A stretch of DNA of 64,000 nucleotides, taken from Lentisphaerae bacterium GWF2_49_21 (GTDB taxonomy: Bacteria; Verrucomicrobiota; Lentisphaeria; Victivallales; GWF2-50-93). Below the pieces are notes generated by a model. It was not told where the DNA came from and did not search any database. It saw only the letters and a program-made list of their open reading frames with translations. A program made the translations under genes and the position numbers. The number at the start of each line of letters is the position of its first letter. Within the stretch, counting starts at the first letter, position 1. This document shows, one piece after another, positions 16,011-26,900 of the stretch. The stretch lies in contig MHBH01000032.1 of the NCBI GenBank assembly GCA_001804805.1, forward strand, positions 50,279-114,278, in the 5' to 3' direction.

Positions 16011-18398
16011 ATGACCAAAACGCTAAAGTTTTCTTCAGGCTTCATATGGTTTCTTGTGTTCTCGGCCTCGTTGCTGTTCCAGTATCCGGCCTCCGCCCTC
16101 CCAACCGTGACCAAGTCCAGCATAAAGGTGGGGATGTCCCCGAGGATACAGAAGAACAGCTGGGCTTATGTGAATTGCACCATAAGCAATCCGGATTCGA
16201 AAACCTACGAGGCATACATAAGGCTTGTCGATGAGAAGAGCTTCATGGGGAAACGGACTGTTTTTTCAGACTACGTTACCGTCCCTGCCGGGGCCGTCCT
16301 CAATTACTCCACGGAAATCATGATCGAGGATTCCGAGGAATACCATGTCGAGATATATATCGAGGACAAGAAGGTTCCCGGCGTGGATACGATATTGATA
16401 AAGACGCTTTCCGAAAGGGAGGAGCAGTTCTACATCCTGAACGATTCGATGACCGAGTCCATGGGAAGCGTGAACCAGCTTGAGTATTTCAAGAAGAAAT
16501 GCTTCCAACTGACACTTTCCTCCAGGGATGTGCCGTTCCACTGGTCTGCTTTCAAGACAGGTCTGGCGATTGTCATCCTGAAGCCGGATTTCGACAAGTA
16601 CTCAGCGCGGCAGTTCAGGGCGATCATTGATTACGCGAAGCAGGGGGGCATAGTGATTTTCGCCGATCCGGAAAGCACTCTTGAGGCGGCAAAAACTCCT
16701 CTTGCGGAAATTCTTCCTGTCAATCCCCTGCGCATAAGGAAGATAACGAAGCTGGATTCCATTTCATCATTCTTCCCGGGATTCAAGAACTGGGGTGATC
16801 TCTTCCCGGTTAATTTCCTCGAATCCTATCCCAGGGACAACAGCATCGTATGGTTCAAGGAGGGGCAGTTCCCCGTCTTCTGCTGGAGAAAGACAGGCTT
16901 CGGCGAGGTCAGGTGTTCCGCCGTGTCACTGTCAGGAGACATCCTTGGCAGGACTGATGCCTGGGAGAAGATAATGATATTCTTCCTCAACCACCAGTTG
17001 AAGTACAATGATACGAAGAAGATAATGACCTGCCTTGATGATATGACAGGATACACGGTTCCAGGAGTAGGCGTGGTCAAGACAGTGTTCTTCTGGTATT
17101 TCCTTTTCCTCGCGGTCCTGACAGGTGCAGGACTTTATTTCAGGAAGAGCAACATCTCCTTTGCCGCCTCCATAATACTTTCCGTAGTTGTCACGGCCTG
17201 GGTTTTCAATCTTATCTCCGCTGGTTCCGCAAACACTTCATCAATGCTGGTTGCCGCCGTGGAAGCGCGATATCCCCTTGGGGAATTCAGGGTCACCGAC
17301 GGCTATTATGGAATTTTCTCGAGGAAGGACACGATAGAGTCATTCAACGCTGAGAATGAAAACACCAAGTTTTCCGCGATCCCTGTAAGCATGAACAGAT
17401 TCGCAAATATTGGCATAGGCGATGATCCGTCCAAGGGAATAATTGGCAAGAATCAGGCCGAGCCTGTGGAAGTTCTTACGTCCTATGGAGTGCCCAGGAT
17501 GTACAATATGAATATAAAGGCGAACACCACCAGGCAGGTCAATGCGATGATTTCAACCAGGAGGAAAGAGTCCGAGAACTATGCGCTGCCGGAGATTGCC
17601 TATTCCGACAAGGGGTTCAGCATGAAGGAATGGCAGGCCCCGTCAGAATTCAAGTTCGATTATGCATTCCTGGCATTGCCCGGCAAGGTTGTTCCCCTTT
17701 CCGTATCCGGTTCCAGGATTTCATATGCACCTGCCTCCGGGGAATCATATTTCCGGGGTGACAACATAATGATGTCCGTCGAAGGCGTGATCCGGTCCGG
17801 CTTCAGGAATGTCAAGCCCGGGATCGCGCTTGTAGGCAGCGGCGAGCTTGAGATGAAGTTTGGAAATGCCGGCTGCCAGTCGAGACTTGTCAATTTCATC
17901 CCGGTCAACGAAAAATGCGAGACCGACAGGATCTATATCGGGCCTGAATCGATCGTCATTACAGCAGGCGATACGGCCACCAAGGCGCTCATCCCATGCA
18001 ATGAATTCATCTCGCCGTTCAGTTCGCAGAACGCAACGGACTACAAGATAAGCTTCAGGCTCCCGCCGGCTTTTGCGATGCTGGATCCGGAGGAGATTGA
18101 GATCAATCTGGTATATTTGAACGATGGCGGTTCGATAATCATCCAGCCTGCGCTCCTGGCGAACGGCAAGCCTTTGGCCGGAGACAGGAAATCAGAGACG
18201 AAGTATGTTTTTACAAAGGATCTTGACAAGGTCATCAATCCATATTCGGGGGAAGGATTCATCCAGATGAACGTGAACCTGTCCAACACGGTTTCCACCA
18301 TCAGCGAGAAGCTTCGTGCGAACAAGTGGGTGATGAAGGAGTTTTCCATCGGAGTCAAAGGACGGCTTCGTCCTGGCGTGGCGCCTTTTTCATACTGA
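16011..18398 (+). CDS. Large exported/membrane protein of an ABC exporter operon (GldG-like context)
   Basis: The 795-residue protein begins with a signal peptide (LVFSASLLFQYPASA) and has a periplasmic part. It contains a glutamine-amidotransferase-like fold segment at about 180-240 (RAIIDYAKQGGIVIFADP), two membrane helices at about 365-425, and a second extracytoplasmic beta-rich part. The arrangement recalls the GldG/DUF4350-type proteins that accompany gliding-type ABC exporters. The ABC ATPase follows after 24 bp and the permease after that, so the three should form one complex. ATG 16011 is chosen for the signal peptide. An in-frame TTG at 15945 lies too far upstream. The exact function is unknown. 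Confidence 0.7.
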   Translation: MTKTLKFSSGFIWFLVFSASLLFQYPASALPTVTKSSIKVGMSPRIQKNSWAYVNCTISNPDSKTYEAYIRLVDEKSFMGKRTVFSDYVTVPAGAVLNYSTEIMIEDSEEYHVEIYIEDKKVPGVDTILIKTLSEREEQFYILNDSMTESMGSVNQLEYFKKKCFQLTLSSRDVPFHWSAFKTGLAIVILKPDFDKYSARQFRAIIDYAKQGGIVIFADPESTLEAAKTPLAEILPVNPLRIRKITKLDSISSFFPGFKNWGDLFPVNFLESYPRDNSIVWFKEGQFPVFCWRKTGFGEVRCSAVSLSGDILGRTDAWEKIMIFFLNHQLKYNDTKKIMTCLDDMTGYTVPGVGVVKTVFFWYFLFLAVLTGAGLYFRKSNISFAASIILSVVVTAWVFNLISAGSANTSSMLVAAVEARYPLGEFRVTDGYYGIFSRKDTIESFNAENENTKFSAIPVSMNRFANIGIGDDPSKGIIGKNQAEPVEVLTSYGVPRMYNMNIKANTTRQVNAMISTRRKESENYALPEIAYSDKGFSMKEWQAPSEFKFDYAFLALPGKVVPLSVSGSRISYAPASGESYFRGDNIMMSVEGVIRSGFRNVKPGIALVGSGELEMKFGNAGCQSRLVNFIPVNEKCETDRIYIGPESIVITAGDTATKALIPCNEFISPFSSQNATDYKISFRLPPAFAMLDPEEIEINLVYLNDGGSIIIQPALLANGKPLAGDRKSETKYVFTKDLDKVINPYSGEGFIQMNVNLSNTVSTISEKLRANKWVMKEFSIGVKGRLRPGVAPFSY

Positions 18399-18422
18399 AT
18401 ATAAAACAACTGGAGCTTTATC

Positions 18423-19352
18423 ATGATAAGAACTGAAAATCTTACAAAGGGGTTCTCTAAGGAACGCGGAGTGTTTTCGCTCAACCTTGAGGTGCCCAAG
18501 GGGATGATATACGGATTTGTCGGTCCCAACGGCGCCGGCAAGACCACTACGATCAAGATCCTCTGCGGACTCCTGAAGCCTGACACGGGAAAGGCCTTCA
18601 TCGGAAATCTCGAGGTGATTCCAAGGAACGTGCCTGAGATAAAGAAGCGGATAGGTTATATGCCAGACATGTTTGGCGTCTACGAGCAGATGAGCGTCTG
18701 GGAATACCTTGATTTCTACGGCGCCGCATACAAGATCCCGTCCAAGAAGAGGAAGCAGAGGATCGAGGAAGTGCTCAAGCTCACTGAAGCTACGCATATG
18801 ATAGACTACCAGATGACATCACTTTCAAGAGGTATGCGCCAAAGGATCGGCCTTGCCAAGACCCTTATCCACGATCCGGAAGTCCTGATCCTTGACGAGC
18901 CTGCAGGCGGACTTGATCCTACTGCGCGAATAGACATGAGGAATACGATATCGAGGCTCAGCGACCTCGGAAAGACCATTCTGCTGTCAAGCCATATCCT
19001 CCCTGAACTTTCATCGGTCTGCGACATCATCGGAATAATATTCAAGGGCAAGCTCCTCGTGCAGGGCACGGTGAAGGACATTACGCGCGATCTGCAGGAG
19101 AAAATGGTGATCAATGTCACGGTCGATTCCGATCTGAATACCGCCAAGGACATACTTGAGAGGATAGAGCACGTTGAGAATGTCCGGATTGCGGACGCCA
19201 ACCAGCTCCAGTGCACGTTCAGCGGAACCAGGGAACAGGTGAAGAGCGTATTGAAGCTGATGATGAACAACGGGGTGGTAGTGAGATGGTTCGCTGAGAA
19301 CGAGGCGGATCTTGAAGACGTCTTCATGAGCGTAACACAAAAGAAGGTTTAA
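18423..19352 (+). CDS. ABC-2 exporter ATP-binding subunit (GldA-like)
   Basis: This 309-residue ATPase has Walker [11 protein letters not shown], signature LSRGMRQRIG and Walker B VLILDEPAGGLDP, and a C-terminal regulatory region of about 90 residues with a DLEDVFMSVT end typical of NatA/GldA/CcmA-type subunits. It lies in a compact operon between the exported protein (24 bp) and the permease (6 bp). It should energise the double-length permease encoded next. Confidence 0.92.
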   Translation: MIRTENLTKGFSKERGVFSLNLEVPKGMIYGFVGPNGAGKTTTIKILCGLLKPDTGKAFIGNLEVIPRNVPEIKKRIGYMPDMFGVYEQMSVWEYLDFYGAAYKIPSKKRKQRIEEVLKLTEATHMIDYQMTSLSRGMRQRIGLAKTLIHDPEVLILDEPAGGLDPTARIDMRNTISRLSDLGKTILLSSHILPELSSVCDIIGIIFKGKLLVQGTVKDITRDLQEKMVINVTVDSDLNTAKDILERIEHVENVRIADANQLQCTFSGTREQVKSVLKLMMNNGVVVRWFAENEADLEDVFMSVTQKKV

Positions 19353-19358
19353 AAGGAC

Positions 19359-21140
19359 ATGTTTCTGACAAATCCGATATTCCAGAGGGAGTTCAGCGCA
19401 TCTTCGAGATCGCTGAGGACCAATTTCCTTGTCTGGGCCTATCTGCTGCTCCTCTCGATGGTCATAATCATACTCTGGCCTGCCGGCGGAATCCATTCGG
19501 TGGCGTCTTCCGGATCCAAGCAGATTTTCGCCCTGTTCTTCAGCGTCAACCTGACACTGATCCTGCTGATGGTGCCGGCCTTTACGGCCACATCGATCTC
19601 CTGGGAAAAGGAGAACAGCACATATGACAGCCTGTTCATCACCATGCTCAAACCGCACGAGATCATGCAGGGCAAGCTTTTCTCATCCATATTCATGCTG
19701 ATGATCCTGGTCTTCCTGTCGGTGCCGATTGCATCGGTGTGCGCGCTTACTGGAGGAATAAGCGTGGCGCTTGTAACGAAGATCGTGCTGCTGATCTTCG
19801 TCACGGCCTTCAGCTACGGCATAGCCGGTCTCGCATGCAGCGCCTGGTCGGCGAGAAGCTCGACATCGATTGTCATGAACTATGTCGTCATCATAATATT
19901 CGCTGGCGCCAGCTGGCTGCCGTCGGCCCTCCTCAGCAACCTGTTCTTCCTGCAGGGTATGAAACAGCTGTGGCAGTTCATAAGATGCATCAGCCCCTAC
20001 GACGCCATGTTCTACCTGCTTTATCCGGAGACGTACCAGCTGTCGATGGAGACCATTTCAAGAAGCAACCTGATCACGCCATATACCTTGTTCATGGCCT
20101 TCTCAGTGGTATTCTCAATGGCCGCGTTCAGCCTTTTTGCAAAAGGAATAACAAGGCCTACGACGAAATCAAAGGCCGTCCAGGGCGAATTCTTTACAGG
20201 CGGAAAAGAGGCCATGAAGAGAAAACTCACCTGGCCCTTCTATCTCATTGATCCTCTCAAGAGGAAGAAGAATATCGGCAACTGGTCGAATCCCGTCTTC
20301 ATCGCGGAAATGCGCAGCAAGCTCTTCGCCAACCCCAAGTTCGTAGTCCGATCCGTCGCCGCCATCTTCATAATAAGCCTTGTCATCCTCACGCTTGTCT
20401 CATGGCAGTATTCGACCATGCTCAGGGCGGACACCGTCAGGATCGTCGCCATCATATTCCAGATCTGCGTCGTCGCGCTTCTCGCACCCGGAGTGAGCAG
20501 CGGACTGATAACCGACGAAATGACAAGCGGGACTTTCATGATGCTGAGGATGACTCCGATGAAACCCTTTACCGTGATCACCGGAAAGCTCCAGGCGACC
20601 TTCTTCTACGCCCTCATCTTCATCATCAGCAGCTTCTTCGTGCTTTTCGCAATGGCGTATCTCGAACAGCAGACGGTCTTCCCCGACTCCTCGATACTGT
20701 CACCGCAGTTCTGGACCGAGGTTGTCCAGAGATCACATCAGGAGGGCTGGTATGAAAAAGTCTGGCTCACATACAGGAGGATAGTGATCTGGATCTTCAT
20801 ACTCCTTCTCAGTACGATTACATTCCTGACCGGCGGACTGTTCGCCTCGTCGATTTCCAAGAATACCGGTATCGCCACAGCAATAAGCTATGTCATTACA
20901 GCCCTCATCTGCGTTGTAAGCATGGCTCCCCTTGTGATCGGCAGCAAGCTCTCCGACTCCCTCTCATATTTCATAATATCATTCAATCCAATTGCCGCAG
21001 CCGCGCAGATCACGAACAATTCGCTGTCGGAATATCCCGGTCTGTGGAGGGCGAATATCATGTGCCTCTCATCGCTTATAGTATTGTTCCTGGTTGCAGC
21101 GACGATCAGGACATGGTTCCTGTTCCGTTCAAGGGAATAA
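19359..21140 (+). CDS. Double-length ABC-2 permease
   Basis: The 593-residue protein has about twelve hydrophobic helices in two blocks (residues 1-265 and 315-593) joined by a basic cytoplasmic linker. Each block opens with the same kind of segment (TNPIFQREFSASSRS and SNPVFIAEMRSKLFANPK) followed by a first helix. The protein therefore looks like two ABC-2 permease halves fused in one chain, replacing the usual homo- or heterodimer. It would work with the preceding ATPase and the exported protein. The cargo is unknown. Confidence 0.85.
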   Translation: MFLTNPIFQREFSASSRSLRTNFLVWAYLLLLSMVIIILWPAGGIHSVASSGSKQIFALFFSVNLTLILLMVPAFTATSISWEKENSTYDSLFITMLKPHEIMQGKLFSSIFMLMILVFLSVPIASVCALTGGISVALVTKIVLLIFVTAFSYGIAGLACSAWSARSSTSIVMNYVVIIIFAGASWLPSALLSNLFFLQGMKQLWQFIRCISPYDAMFYLLYPETYQLSMETISRSNLITPYTLFMAFSVVFSMAAFSLFAKGITRPTTKSKAVQGEFFTGGKEAMKRKLTWPFYLIDPLKRKKNIGNWSNPVFIAEMRSKLFANPKFVVRSVAAIFIISLVILTLVSWQYSTMLRADTVRIVAIIFQICVVALLAPGVSSGLITDEMTSGTFMMLRMTPMKPFTVITGKLQATFFYALIFIISSFFVLFAMAYLEQQTVFPDSSILSPQFWTEVVQRSHQEGWYEKVWLTYRRIVIWIFILLLSTITFLTGGLFASSISKNTGIATAISYVITALICVVSMAPLVIGSKLSDSLSYFIISFNPIAAAAQITNNSLSEYPGLWRANIMCLSSLIVLFLVAATIRTWFLFRSRE

Positions 21141-21220
21141 CTGATAGGAATTTTTAATTTCTCCCATTTGTATACCCTAAGCTTTCCGCGTATTTGCAGA
21201 TGCCTGCAAATATATATATT

Positions 21221-21297
21221 CCCAGTTTCAAGTATCAAGTTTCCAGTATCACCCATTCATCAAATCACCAAATCTCCAGATCACAAAATCACTATAT
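21221..21297. repeat. Word-like repeats: CAAGTATCAAGTTTCC then CAAATCACCAAATCTCC
   Basis: Short degenerate words of 7-10 bases follow one another: first the AGTTTCAAGTATCAAG type, then the ATCACCAAATCTCCAG type. The same vocabularies recur at 27590-27615, 36965-36999, 55134-55173 and 60970-61050. The 346-bp gap 21141-21486 is made of these words plus the hairpin at 21404-21467. Confidence 0.65.
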
Positions 21298-21403
21298 CTA
21301 CGATGGTAGGGTTTTTCCCCATATGGAAAATCTTATTCGCATATGGAATAGGCATTTTTTAAGGGTAAAATATCAGGGGATGGCAAGTGTCCTTAAAACA
21401 AAA

Positions 21404-21467
21404 GCCGGCAAGACCTGTCCTGAGCTGCACTGAGCAAAGTCGAAGTAGCTTGTCGAAGGATGCCGGC
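21404..21467. repeat. Intergenic hairpin with CCTGTCCTGAG...CTTGTCGAAGG
   Basis: GCCGGCA (21404-21410) pairs with TGCCGGC (21461-21467). The interior carries the complement of the TTCGACAAGCTCAGGACAGG motif seen at 15421-15443, with an insert in the middle. It ends 19 bp before the ATG of the frameshifted sensor gene. Confidence 0.65.
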
Positions 21468-21486
21468 GCTCCATAAAAGAGAATAC

Positions 21487-22138
21487 ATGACCTTGGAAAA
21501 CAGAAGGAAAATGGTCAAGCTGATCTCCCTGGCTGTAAGCCTGGGAGGAGTTCTGGTGATGATAGGATGGATATCCGACATTGAATTCCTGAAGAGCCTG
21601 TCCCCTTCATGGATATCCATGAAATTCGACACTGCAGTGGCTTTCCTGATGAGTGGCATTACACTGTATTACATTGTCAGGGCGCAGGAGGGGGGAGGGG
21701 GAGTTCGACAAGGCACAGGTGGTCATTTCCATCACTTCGCTGGTAATAGTCCTGCTCATGGGGATATTGTTCTTCTCATCCGTGTTCGGAGTACGGACCG
21801 GTGCTGAACATTTATTCATAAGTGAAGCTCCCGGCAGTATAAAAACAGTGATGCCCGGGCGTCCATCAATTCCCACAATGTTCAATTTCCTGCTTATAGC
21901 CGCTGCAGGAATTCTGACCATATTGCAATTGAAGAAATTAAAGCTGTCTTTGCTGGTAATCGGGCTGGTTGTCGGGGTTATCGGGGCATCCGCAGTTTTG
22001 GGTTATTTTATCAATGCGCCTAGTTTATATTACTACATTGAAGGTGTAAATTCGGCCATGGCATTACATACCGCCGCCTTATTTGTATTACTGGGCATGG
22101 GAATGATATGCCAGAGTCATCCACAGGATGACGGATGA
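21487..22138 (+). pseudogene. Membrane sensor-type protein, frameshifted in a G tract
   Basis: Two overlapping frames give one protein when joined. The first frame has TM helices with DIEFLKSLSPSWISMKFDTAVAFLMSG up to about 21687. The second continues EFDKAQVVISITSLVIVLLMG to the stop at 22138. The half-domain pair (SPSWISMKF and PGRPSIPTMFN) is the pattern seen in N-terminal membrane regions of many PAS/GGDEF or histidine-kinase sensors. The break lies in G6-A-G5 (21690-21701); loss of one base there restores the frame. It could be real inactivation, a phase-variable switch, or a sequence error. The joined product would be about 216 residues, with no output domain. The sensor gene that follows starts about 55 bp downstream. 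Confidence 0.75.
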
Positions 22139-22192
22139 TATGGATGAATGCATTGATGGGGCGTGAATTTCAAAGAAAAGGATTATTCTATA

Positions 22193-23938
22193 ATGTCTTT
22201 AAGATTAAAACTTGCTATAATGTTCCTGGGTGTCGCCATAATCCCCCTTCTTTTCGTCAACGCCATGATATTCCACAACTACAAGGACTCCATCGAGGCT
22301 TCCCGCATCAGTGCACTACAGGATATAACTGTATACAAGTCGGACAAGATTGAAGAGTTTTTCGCGGACATGCGGAATTTTATGGCGATAGCCCAGGGGG
22401 CTTATGCAATCAAGCAGAATCTTCCTGTCCTGAGTCGGGCTCCATACAACCTGGAAGATCCGCAATTCATCGCAGTCAGGAAGACCATTGATCCCCAGCT
22501 GCAGAACATGCAGTCGATCATGGGGCTGGTCGACATAATGCTGGTCAGTCCTGATGGGAAAATAGTCTATTCCAGCAATCTGGAGCATAAGTTCAAGGAA
22601 TTCGGGAAAAGCCTTTCCGATGCCAGCAGTGAGACGTTTGAGATGGGAAGCGGGAAAATCCATTTTTCCGGGATCTTCCTGAACAGGATGAACCATTACA
22701 GGCCTGGAATGCTGATAACCGGCCCGGTCCAGGATTCAAACGGGAAATTCATTGGTGTGATCGCCTTCGAGGCGGATCTTGAACTCATCTACAAGATGAT
22801 CCTGGACAAGATCGGACTTGGCGAGACCGGGGAGTCCCTGCTGGTGAAAAAGGAGGGAGGGAATGTCGTCTATCTGAATCCCCTTAGGTTTGATTCCGAT
22901 GCAACTTTTAAGAAGAAGATTCCAATAGGGGCCAAGCTTGCAATACCGGCACAGGAAGCGGCACAGGGCAGGAATGGCGCAGGAATAACCCTTGACTACA
23001 GGGGCGAGAAAGTAATTGCCGCCTGGAGGAATATCCCTTCAATGGGCTGGGGGCTAGTTGCCAAGATCGACTCCAGGGAGGCATTTGCCGATGTGTCGAA
23101 CCTGGAAAGGCTGGCGGTTATTATACTTCTCATTGTTTCTTCCCTGGCTGGAATCATGGCCTATTCCGTTGCAAAGTCGATTTCAAATCCGATACAGAAG
23201 CTCTCCGAAGGCGTGAAGATGATCGGTGCTGGAAACCTCGATTTCAGGGTGGGAACTAAGCTGAAGGATGAGATTGGACAGCTTTCACGGGCATTCGACA
23301 AGATGACAGGGGATCTCAAGGCGGCCACCGCATCACGCGACTTCGAGAGAAAGCGTTTCCATGAGATCCTGGATGCCCTCCCAGCATACGTAATACTTCT
23401 TGACAAGGATTATAAGGTGCCTTTTGCCAACCATTATTTTGAATCCCGTTTCGGAAAATCCAACGACAGGTGCTGTTTCGACTACCTGTTCAAGAGAAGC
23501 GAACCTTGTGAAAACTGTGAGACTTTCAAGGCTCTGAAAACAAACAAGCCCCACAGATGGGAGTGGCTCGGGCCGGACGGACGCAATTATGACATCTACG
23601 ATTTCCCCTTCACGGACACGGACGGCTCCACAATGATCCTCGAAATGGGCATTGATATCACCGAGATGAAGACTGCAAAGGCTGAACTCCAGAAGCACCG
23701 CGACAACCTCGAGGAGCTTGTGAAGCAGCGCACCTCCCAGCTGGAGACCGCAAATGAGGATATCCGGAAGAAGGTGGATGATCTCAGGGTTGTCAACGAG
23801 GAGCTGTCACGGTTCAACAAGGCGATGGTTGACCGCGAACTCCGCATGGTCGAATTGAAGAGGCAGATCAACGAGCTGTGCATGAAGTCGGGCATGCCTG
23901 CAAGGTATCGCTTTGAAGAAGATAAACGGGGAGTTTGA
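22193..23938 (+). CDS. Cache-HAMP-PAS sensor protein without kinase domain
   Basis: The 581-residue protein has a first membrane helix near residue 10-28 and an extracytoplasmic double-Cache ligand-binding domain (about 35-290). A second helix (about 300-322), a HAMP domain (SISNPIQKLSEGVKMIGAGN) and a PAS domain with a cysteine cluster (RCCFDYLFKRSEPCENCETF) follow. A coiled coil ends the chain, with no histidine-kinase, cyclase or methyl-accepting region. ATG 22193 is preferred; GTG 22163 is an alternative. The multi-PAS kinase starts 4 bp after the stop, so the signal is probably passed to it by contact. The paired cysteines suggest redox or metal sensing. Confidence 0.85.
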   Translation: MSLRLKLAIMFLGVAIIPLLFVNAMIFHNYKDSIEASRISALQDITVYKSDKIEEFFADMRNFMAIAQGAYAIKQNLPVLSRAPYNLEDPQFIAVRKTIDPQLQNMQSIMGLVDIMLVSPDGKIVYSSNLEHKFKEFGKSLSDASSETFEMGSGKIHFSGIFLNRMNHYRPGMLITGPVQDSNGKFIGVIAFEADLELIYKMILDKIGLGETGESLLVKKEGGNVVYLNPLRFDSDATFKKKIPIGAKLAIPAQEAAQGRNGAGITLDYRGEKVIAAWRNIPSMGWGLVAKIDSREAFADVSNLERLAVIILLIVSSLAGIMAYSVAKSISNPIQKLSEGVKMIGAGNLDFRVGTKLKDEIGQLSRAFDKMTGDLKAATASRDFERKRFHEILDALPAYVILLDKDYKVPFANHYFESRFGKSNDRCCFDYLFKRSEPCENCETFKALKTNKPHRWEWLGPDGRNYDIYDFPFTDTDGSTMILEMGIDITEMKTAKAELQKHRDNLEELVKQRTSQLETANEDIRKKVDDLRVVNEELSRFNKAMVDRELRMVELKRQINELCMKSGMPARYRFEEDKRGV

Positions 23939-23942
23939 TGTC

Positions 23943-26900
23943 ATGAATGGAGAAAAGATGAAAATACCATCATCGGTCCCGCTTCATGAAATGGAGGAGA
24001 GATACCGTGCCCTGGTTGAAATGTCCCCTGAGGCCATTTTTATAAACCGTGAAAATAAAGTCGTATTCGTAAATCCTGCCGCCGTCAGCTTGTTCGGAGC
24101 GGAATCAAAGGAGCAGCTGATCGGAAAATCCCCCTTCGAACTTTTCGTGCCGGAATACCATTCCCTGATGAAGCAAAGGATTGAAACACTGTTTGATGGA
24201 GGAGTTGTCCCCAGGATTGAAGCGCAAGCCCTGCGCCTGGACGGGAGGAGAGTCCATGTTGACGTCGCCGCCTCCCTGATAATTGAGAACGGGGTGAAAG
24301 CCATTCAAGTCCTGGCCCGTGACATAACCGAAAGAAAACTGACCGGGGAGATGTTGCGTGCGAATATGGAGAAGTACAGGACCCTCTTTGAAAGCGTACA
24401 TGAGGGATTCTATCTGGCTGAGGCCATCTTTGATGAGAATGGTGTTCTTTGCGATGCTACGTACCGCGAGGTGAATTCGGCGTTCCTGAAGTTGATAGGG
24501 CGTGAACGTGACCAGGTTGTCGGAAGACGGATGAAGGAGATTGTGCCGGCCATCAAGCCCGGATGGCTGGAGGTTTTCGGCAGGGTGACCCTGAGCGGAC
24601 AGTCCGACACCCATTCGGAATATTCAGAAACCTTCAAGCGCTATTTCGAAGCAGTCGTCTTCCGCCCGACAGCAGGGCATTTCGGGGTCCTGGTTTCAGA
24701 CGTCACCGAACGAAAGAGGATTGAACTCCTGCTGCAGAAGAACCTGAAGGAAAACCAGGTGATTCTTGATTCCGTCCCCGCGATGATATTCTTCAAGGAC
24801 AAGGACAACCGTTTTATCCGGACCAACAAGGCATTTGAGGATATCATGCATCTTCCGAAGGAAAAACTGGAAGGCATCTCTATTTTTGATATTTACCCGA
24901 AGGAGCAGGCCGAGGCATTTTGGAATGACGACAAGGAGGTCATGTCATCCGGCAGGGAGAAAGTTGGAATTGAAGAACAGATGAATACGCCTGCCGGGAC
25001 AAGGATCGTCCAGACGGACAAGTTCCCCTATTTCGACGAGGAAGGCAAGGTGGCCGGCGTAATTGGTTTTTCACAGGACATCACCACACGGAAGCTTGCG
25101 GAGGAAATACTACGGAACTCCCGCACTGCGGCGATCAACCTCATGGAGGACGCGGATGAGGCGCGCCGGAAGTCCGAGCAGGCCAGCATTGCCGTGCGGT
25201 ATTCGGAGATGAGATATCGCCGCCTCTTTGAGTCTGCAAAGGACGGGATACTGATCCTGGATGCCGAAACAGGGATGATCGTCGATGTAAATCCCTTCCT
25301 GATAGAGATGCTGAATTTCACAAAGGATCAGTTCCTTGGGAAGAAAGTGTGGGAGCTCGGGTTCTTCAGGGACATAATTGCCAACCAGGACAATTTTCTC
25401 GAACTGCAAAAAAAGGAATATATCCGTTATGAAGACCTGCCCTTGGAAACAGCCGATGGCAGGAGGATTGACGTGGAGTTCGTCAGCAATGTCTATTCCG
25501 TAGAGAACAGGAAGGTGATCCAGTGCAATATCCGGAACATAACCGAACGCAAGCGAGTTGAAAGTGCCCTGCGGGAAAGCCAGGCAGACCTGAGCCGAGC
25601 ACAGAATGTCGCCCAGATCGGAAGCTGGAGGATGGATGTCCAGAAGAACGAGCTCATCTGGTCCGCGGAGAACCACCATATATTTAACATCCCCGAAGGG
25701 GTGAAAATGACCTACGAGACATTCCTGGGCACTATCCATCCCGATGACGTTCTGAACGTAGATCAGAAATGGAAGGCTGCGCTCAATGGTGAACCTTATG
25801 ATGTCGAGCACAGGATAATCGTCGCTGGGAAGATCAAATGGGTCCGTGAGATGGCTGAACTGGAATTTGACGCCAAAGGCGTGCTGCTGGGCGGTTTCGG
25901 GACCACGCAGGATATTACAGAACGCAGGAAGGTGGAGGATGAATTGCGTTTTTCGGAGAGAAGACAGTCCATCCTGTCGGAATCCGCTACAATCATGCTC
26001 CAGGCCGTGGAACCGCAGAAGATCATCGATGATGTCTGCAAGAAGACCATGGAATTCCTGGGCTGCCAGGTCTTCTTCAATTTCCTGTATGACGAGGAGA
26101 AGAACAAACTGAGGCTCAATGCGTATCAGGGGATACCTGAGGACGAGGCTCGAAAGATTGAATGGCTGGACTTCGGAGTTGTCGTGTGCGGATGTGTCGC
26201 GCGCGACGGAAAAAGCATCATCGCCGAGGACATCTTCACCACGAATGATCCTCGCACGGATCTTGTGCGTGGATACGGAGTCCGGGCATACTGCAGCCAT
26301 CCTCTGAAGGCGGGTGAGAATATCCTGGGAACAATCTCATTTGGCACGACAAAGCGCGACAAGTTCACGGAAGACGAGATTTCCATGATGAAATCGACCG
26401 CGGAGCTGGTCACGGTTGCGATGCAGCGCAAGGAGTGGGAGAAGAAGCTGGTTGAAAGCGAGGAGCGCCTGCGGCTGGCCCAGATCAGCGCCAACGTCGG
26501 TGTCTGGGAATGGAATCCTCACAACGGCAATTTTGTTTCCACGCCTGAGCTCTCCAGGCTGTACGGGGAATCCCATTATGCCATAAGGAAACATCAGGAC
26601 CTGCAGAGGAAGGTGCATCCGGATGATCTTGAAAAAGTTGAAAGGGAGCGCAATGACGCCATTCTCTCGAGAAGATCCTTTGATCTGGAATTCCGTATCA
26701 ACTATACCGACGACGAGATCCGTTGGCTGTCATCCAAGGGCGGCGCGTTCTACGATGAAAACGGGGAAGTCGTCCGCGTATTCGGAGTAAATGCCGACAT
26801 AACTGTCCGCAAGATGGCCGAGGAGATATTGGAGCGCGACAAGGAGACACTGGAGAACATCATCAGGGAAAGGTCTGAGAAGCTGCTGGAGATACAGATG

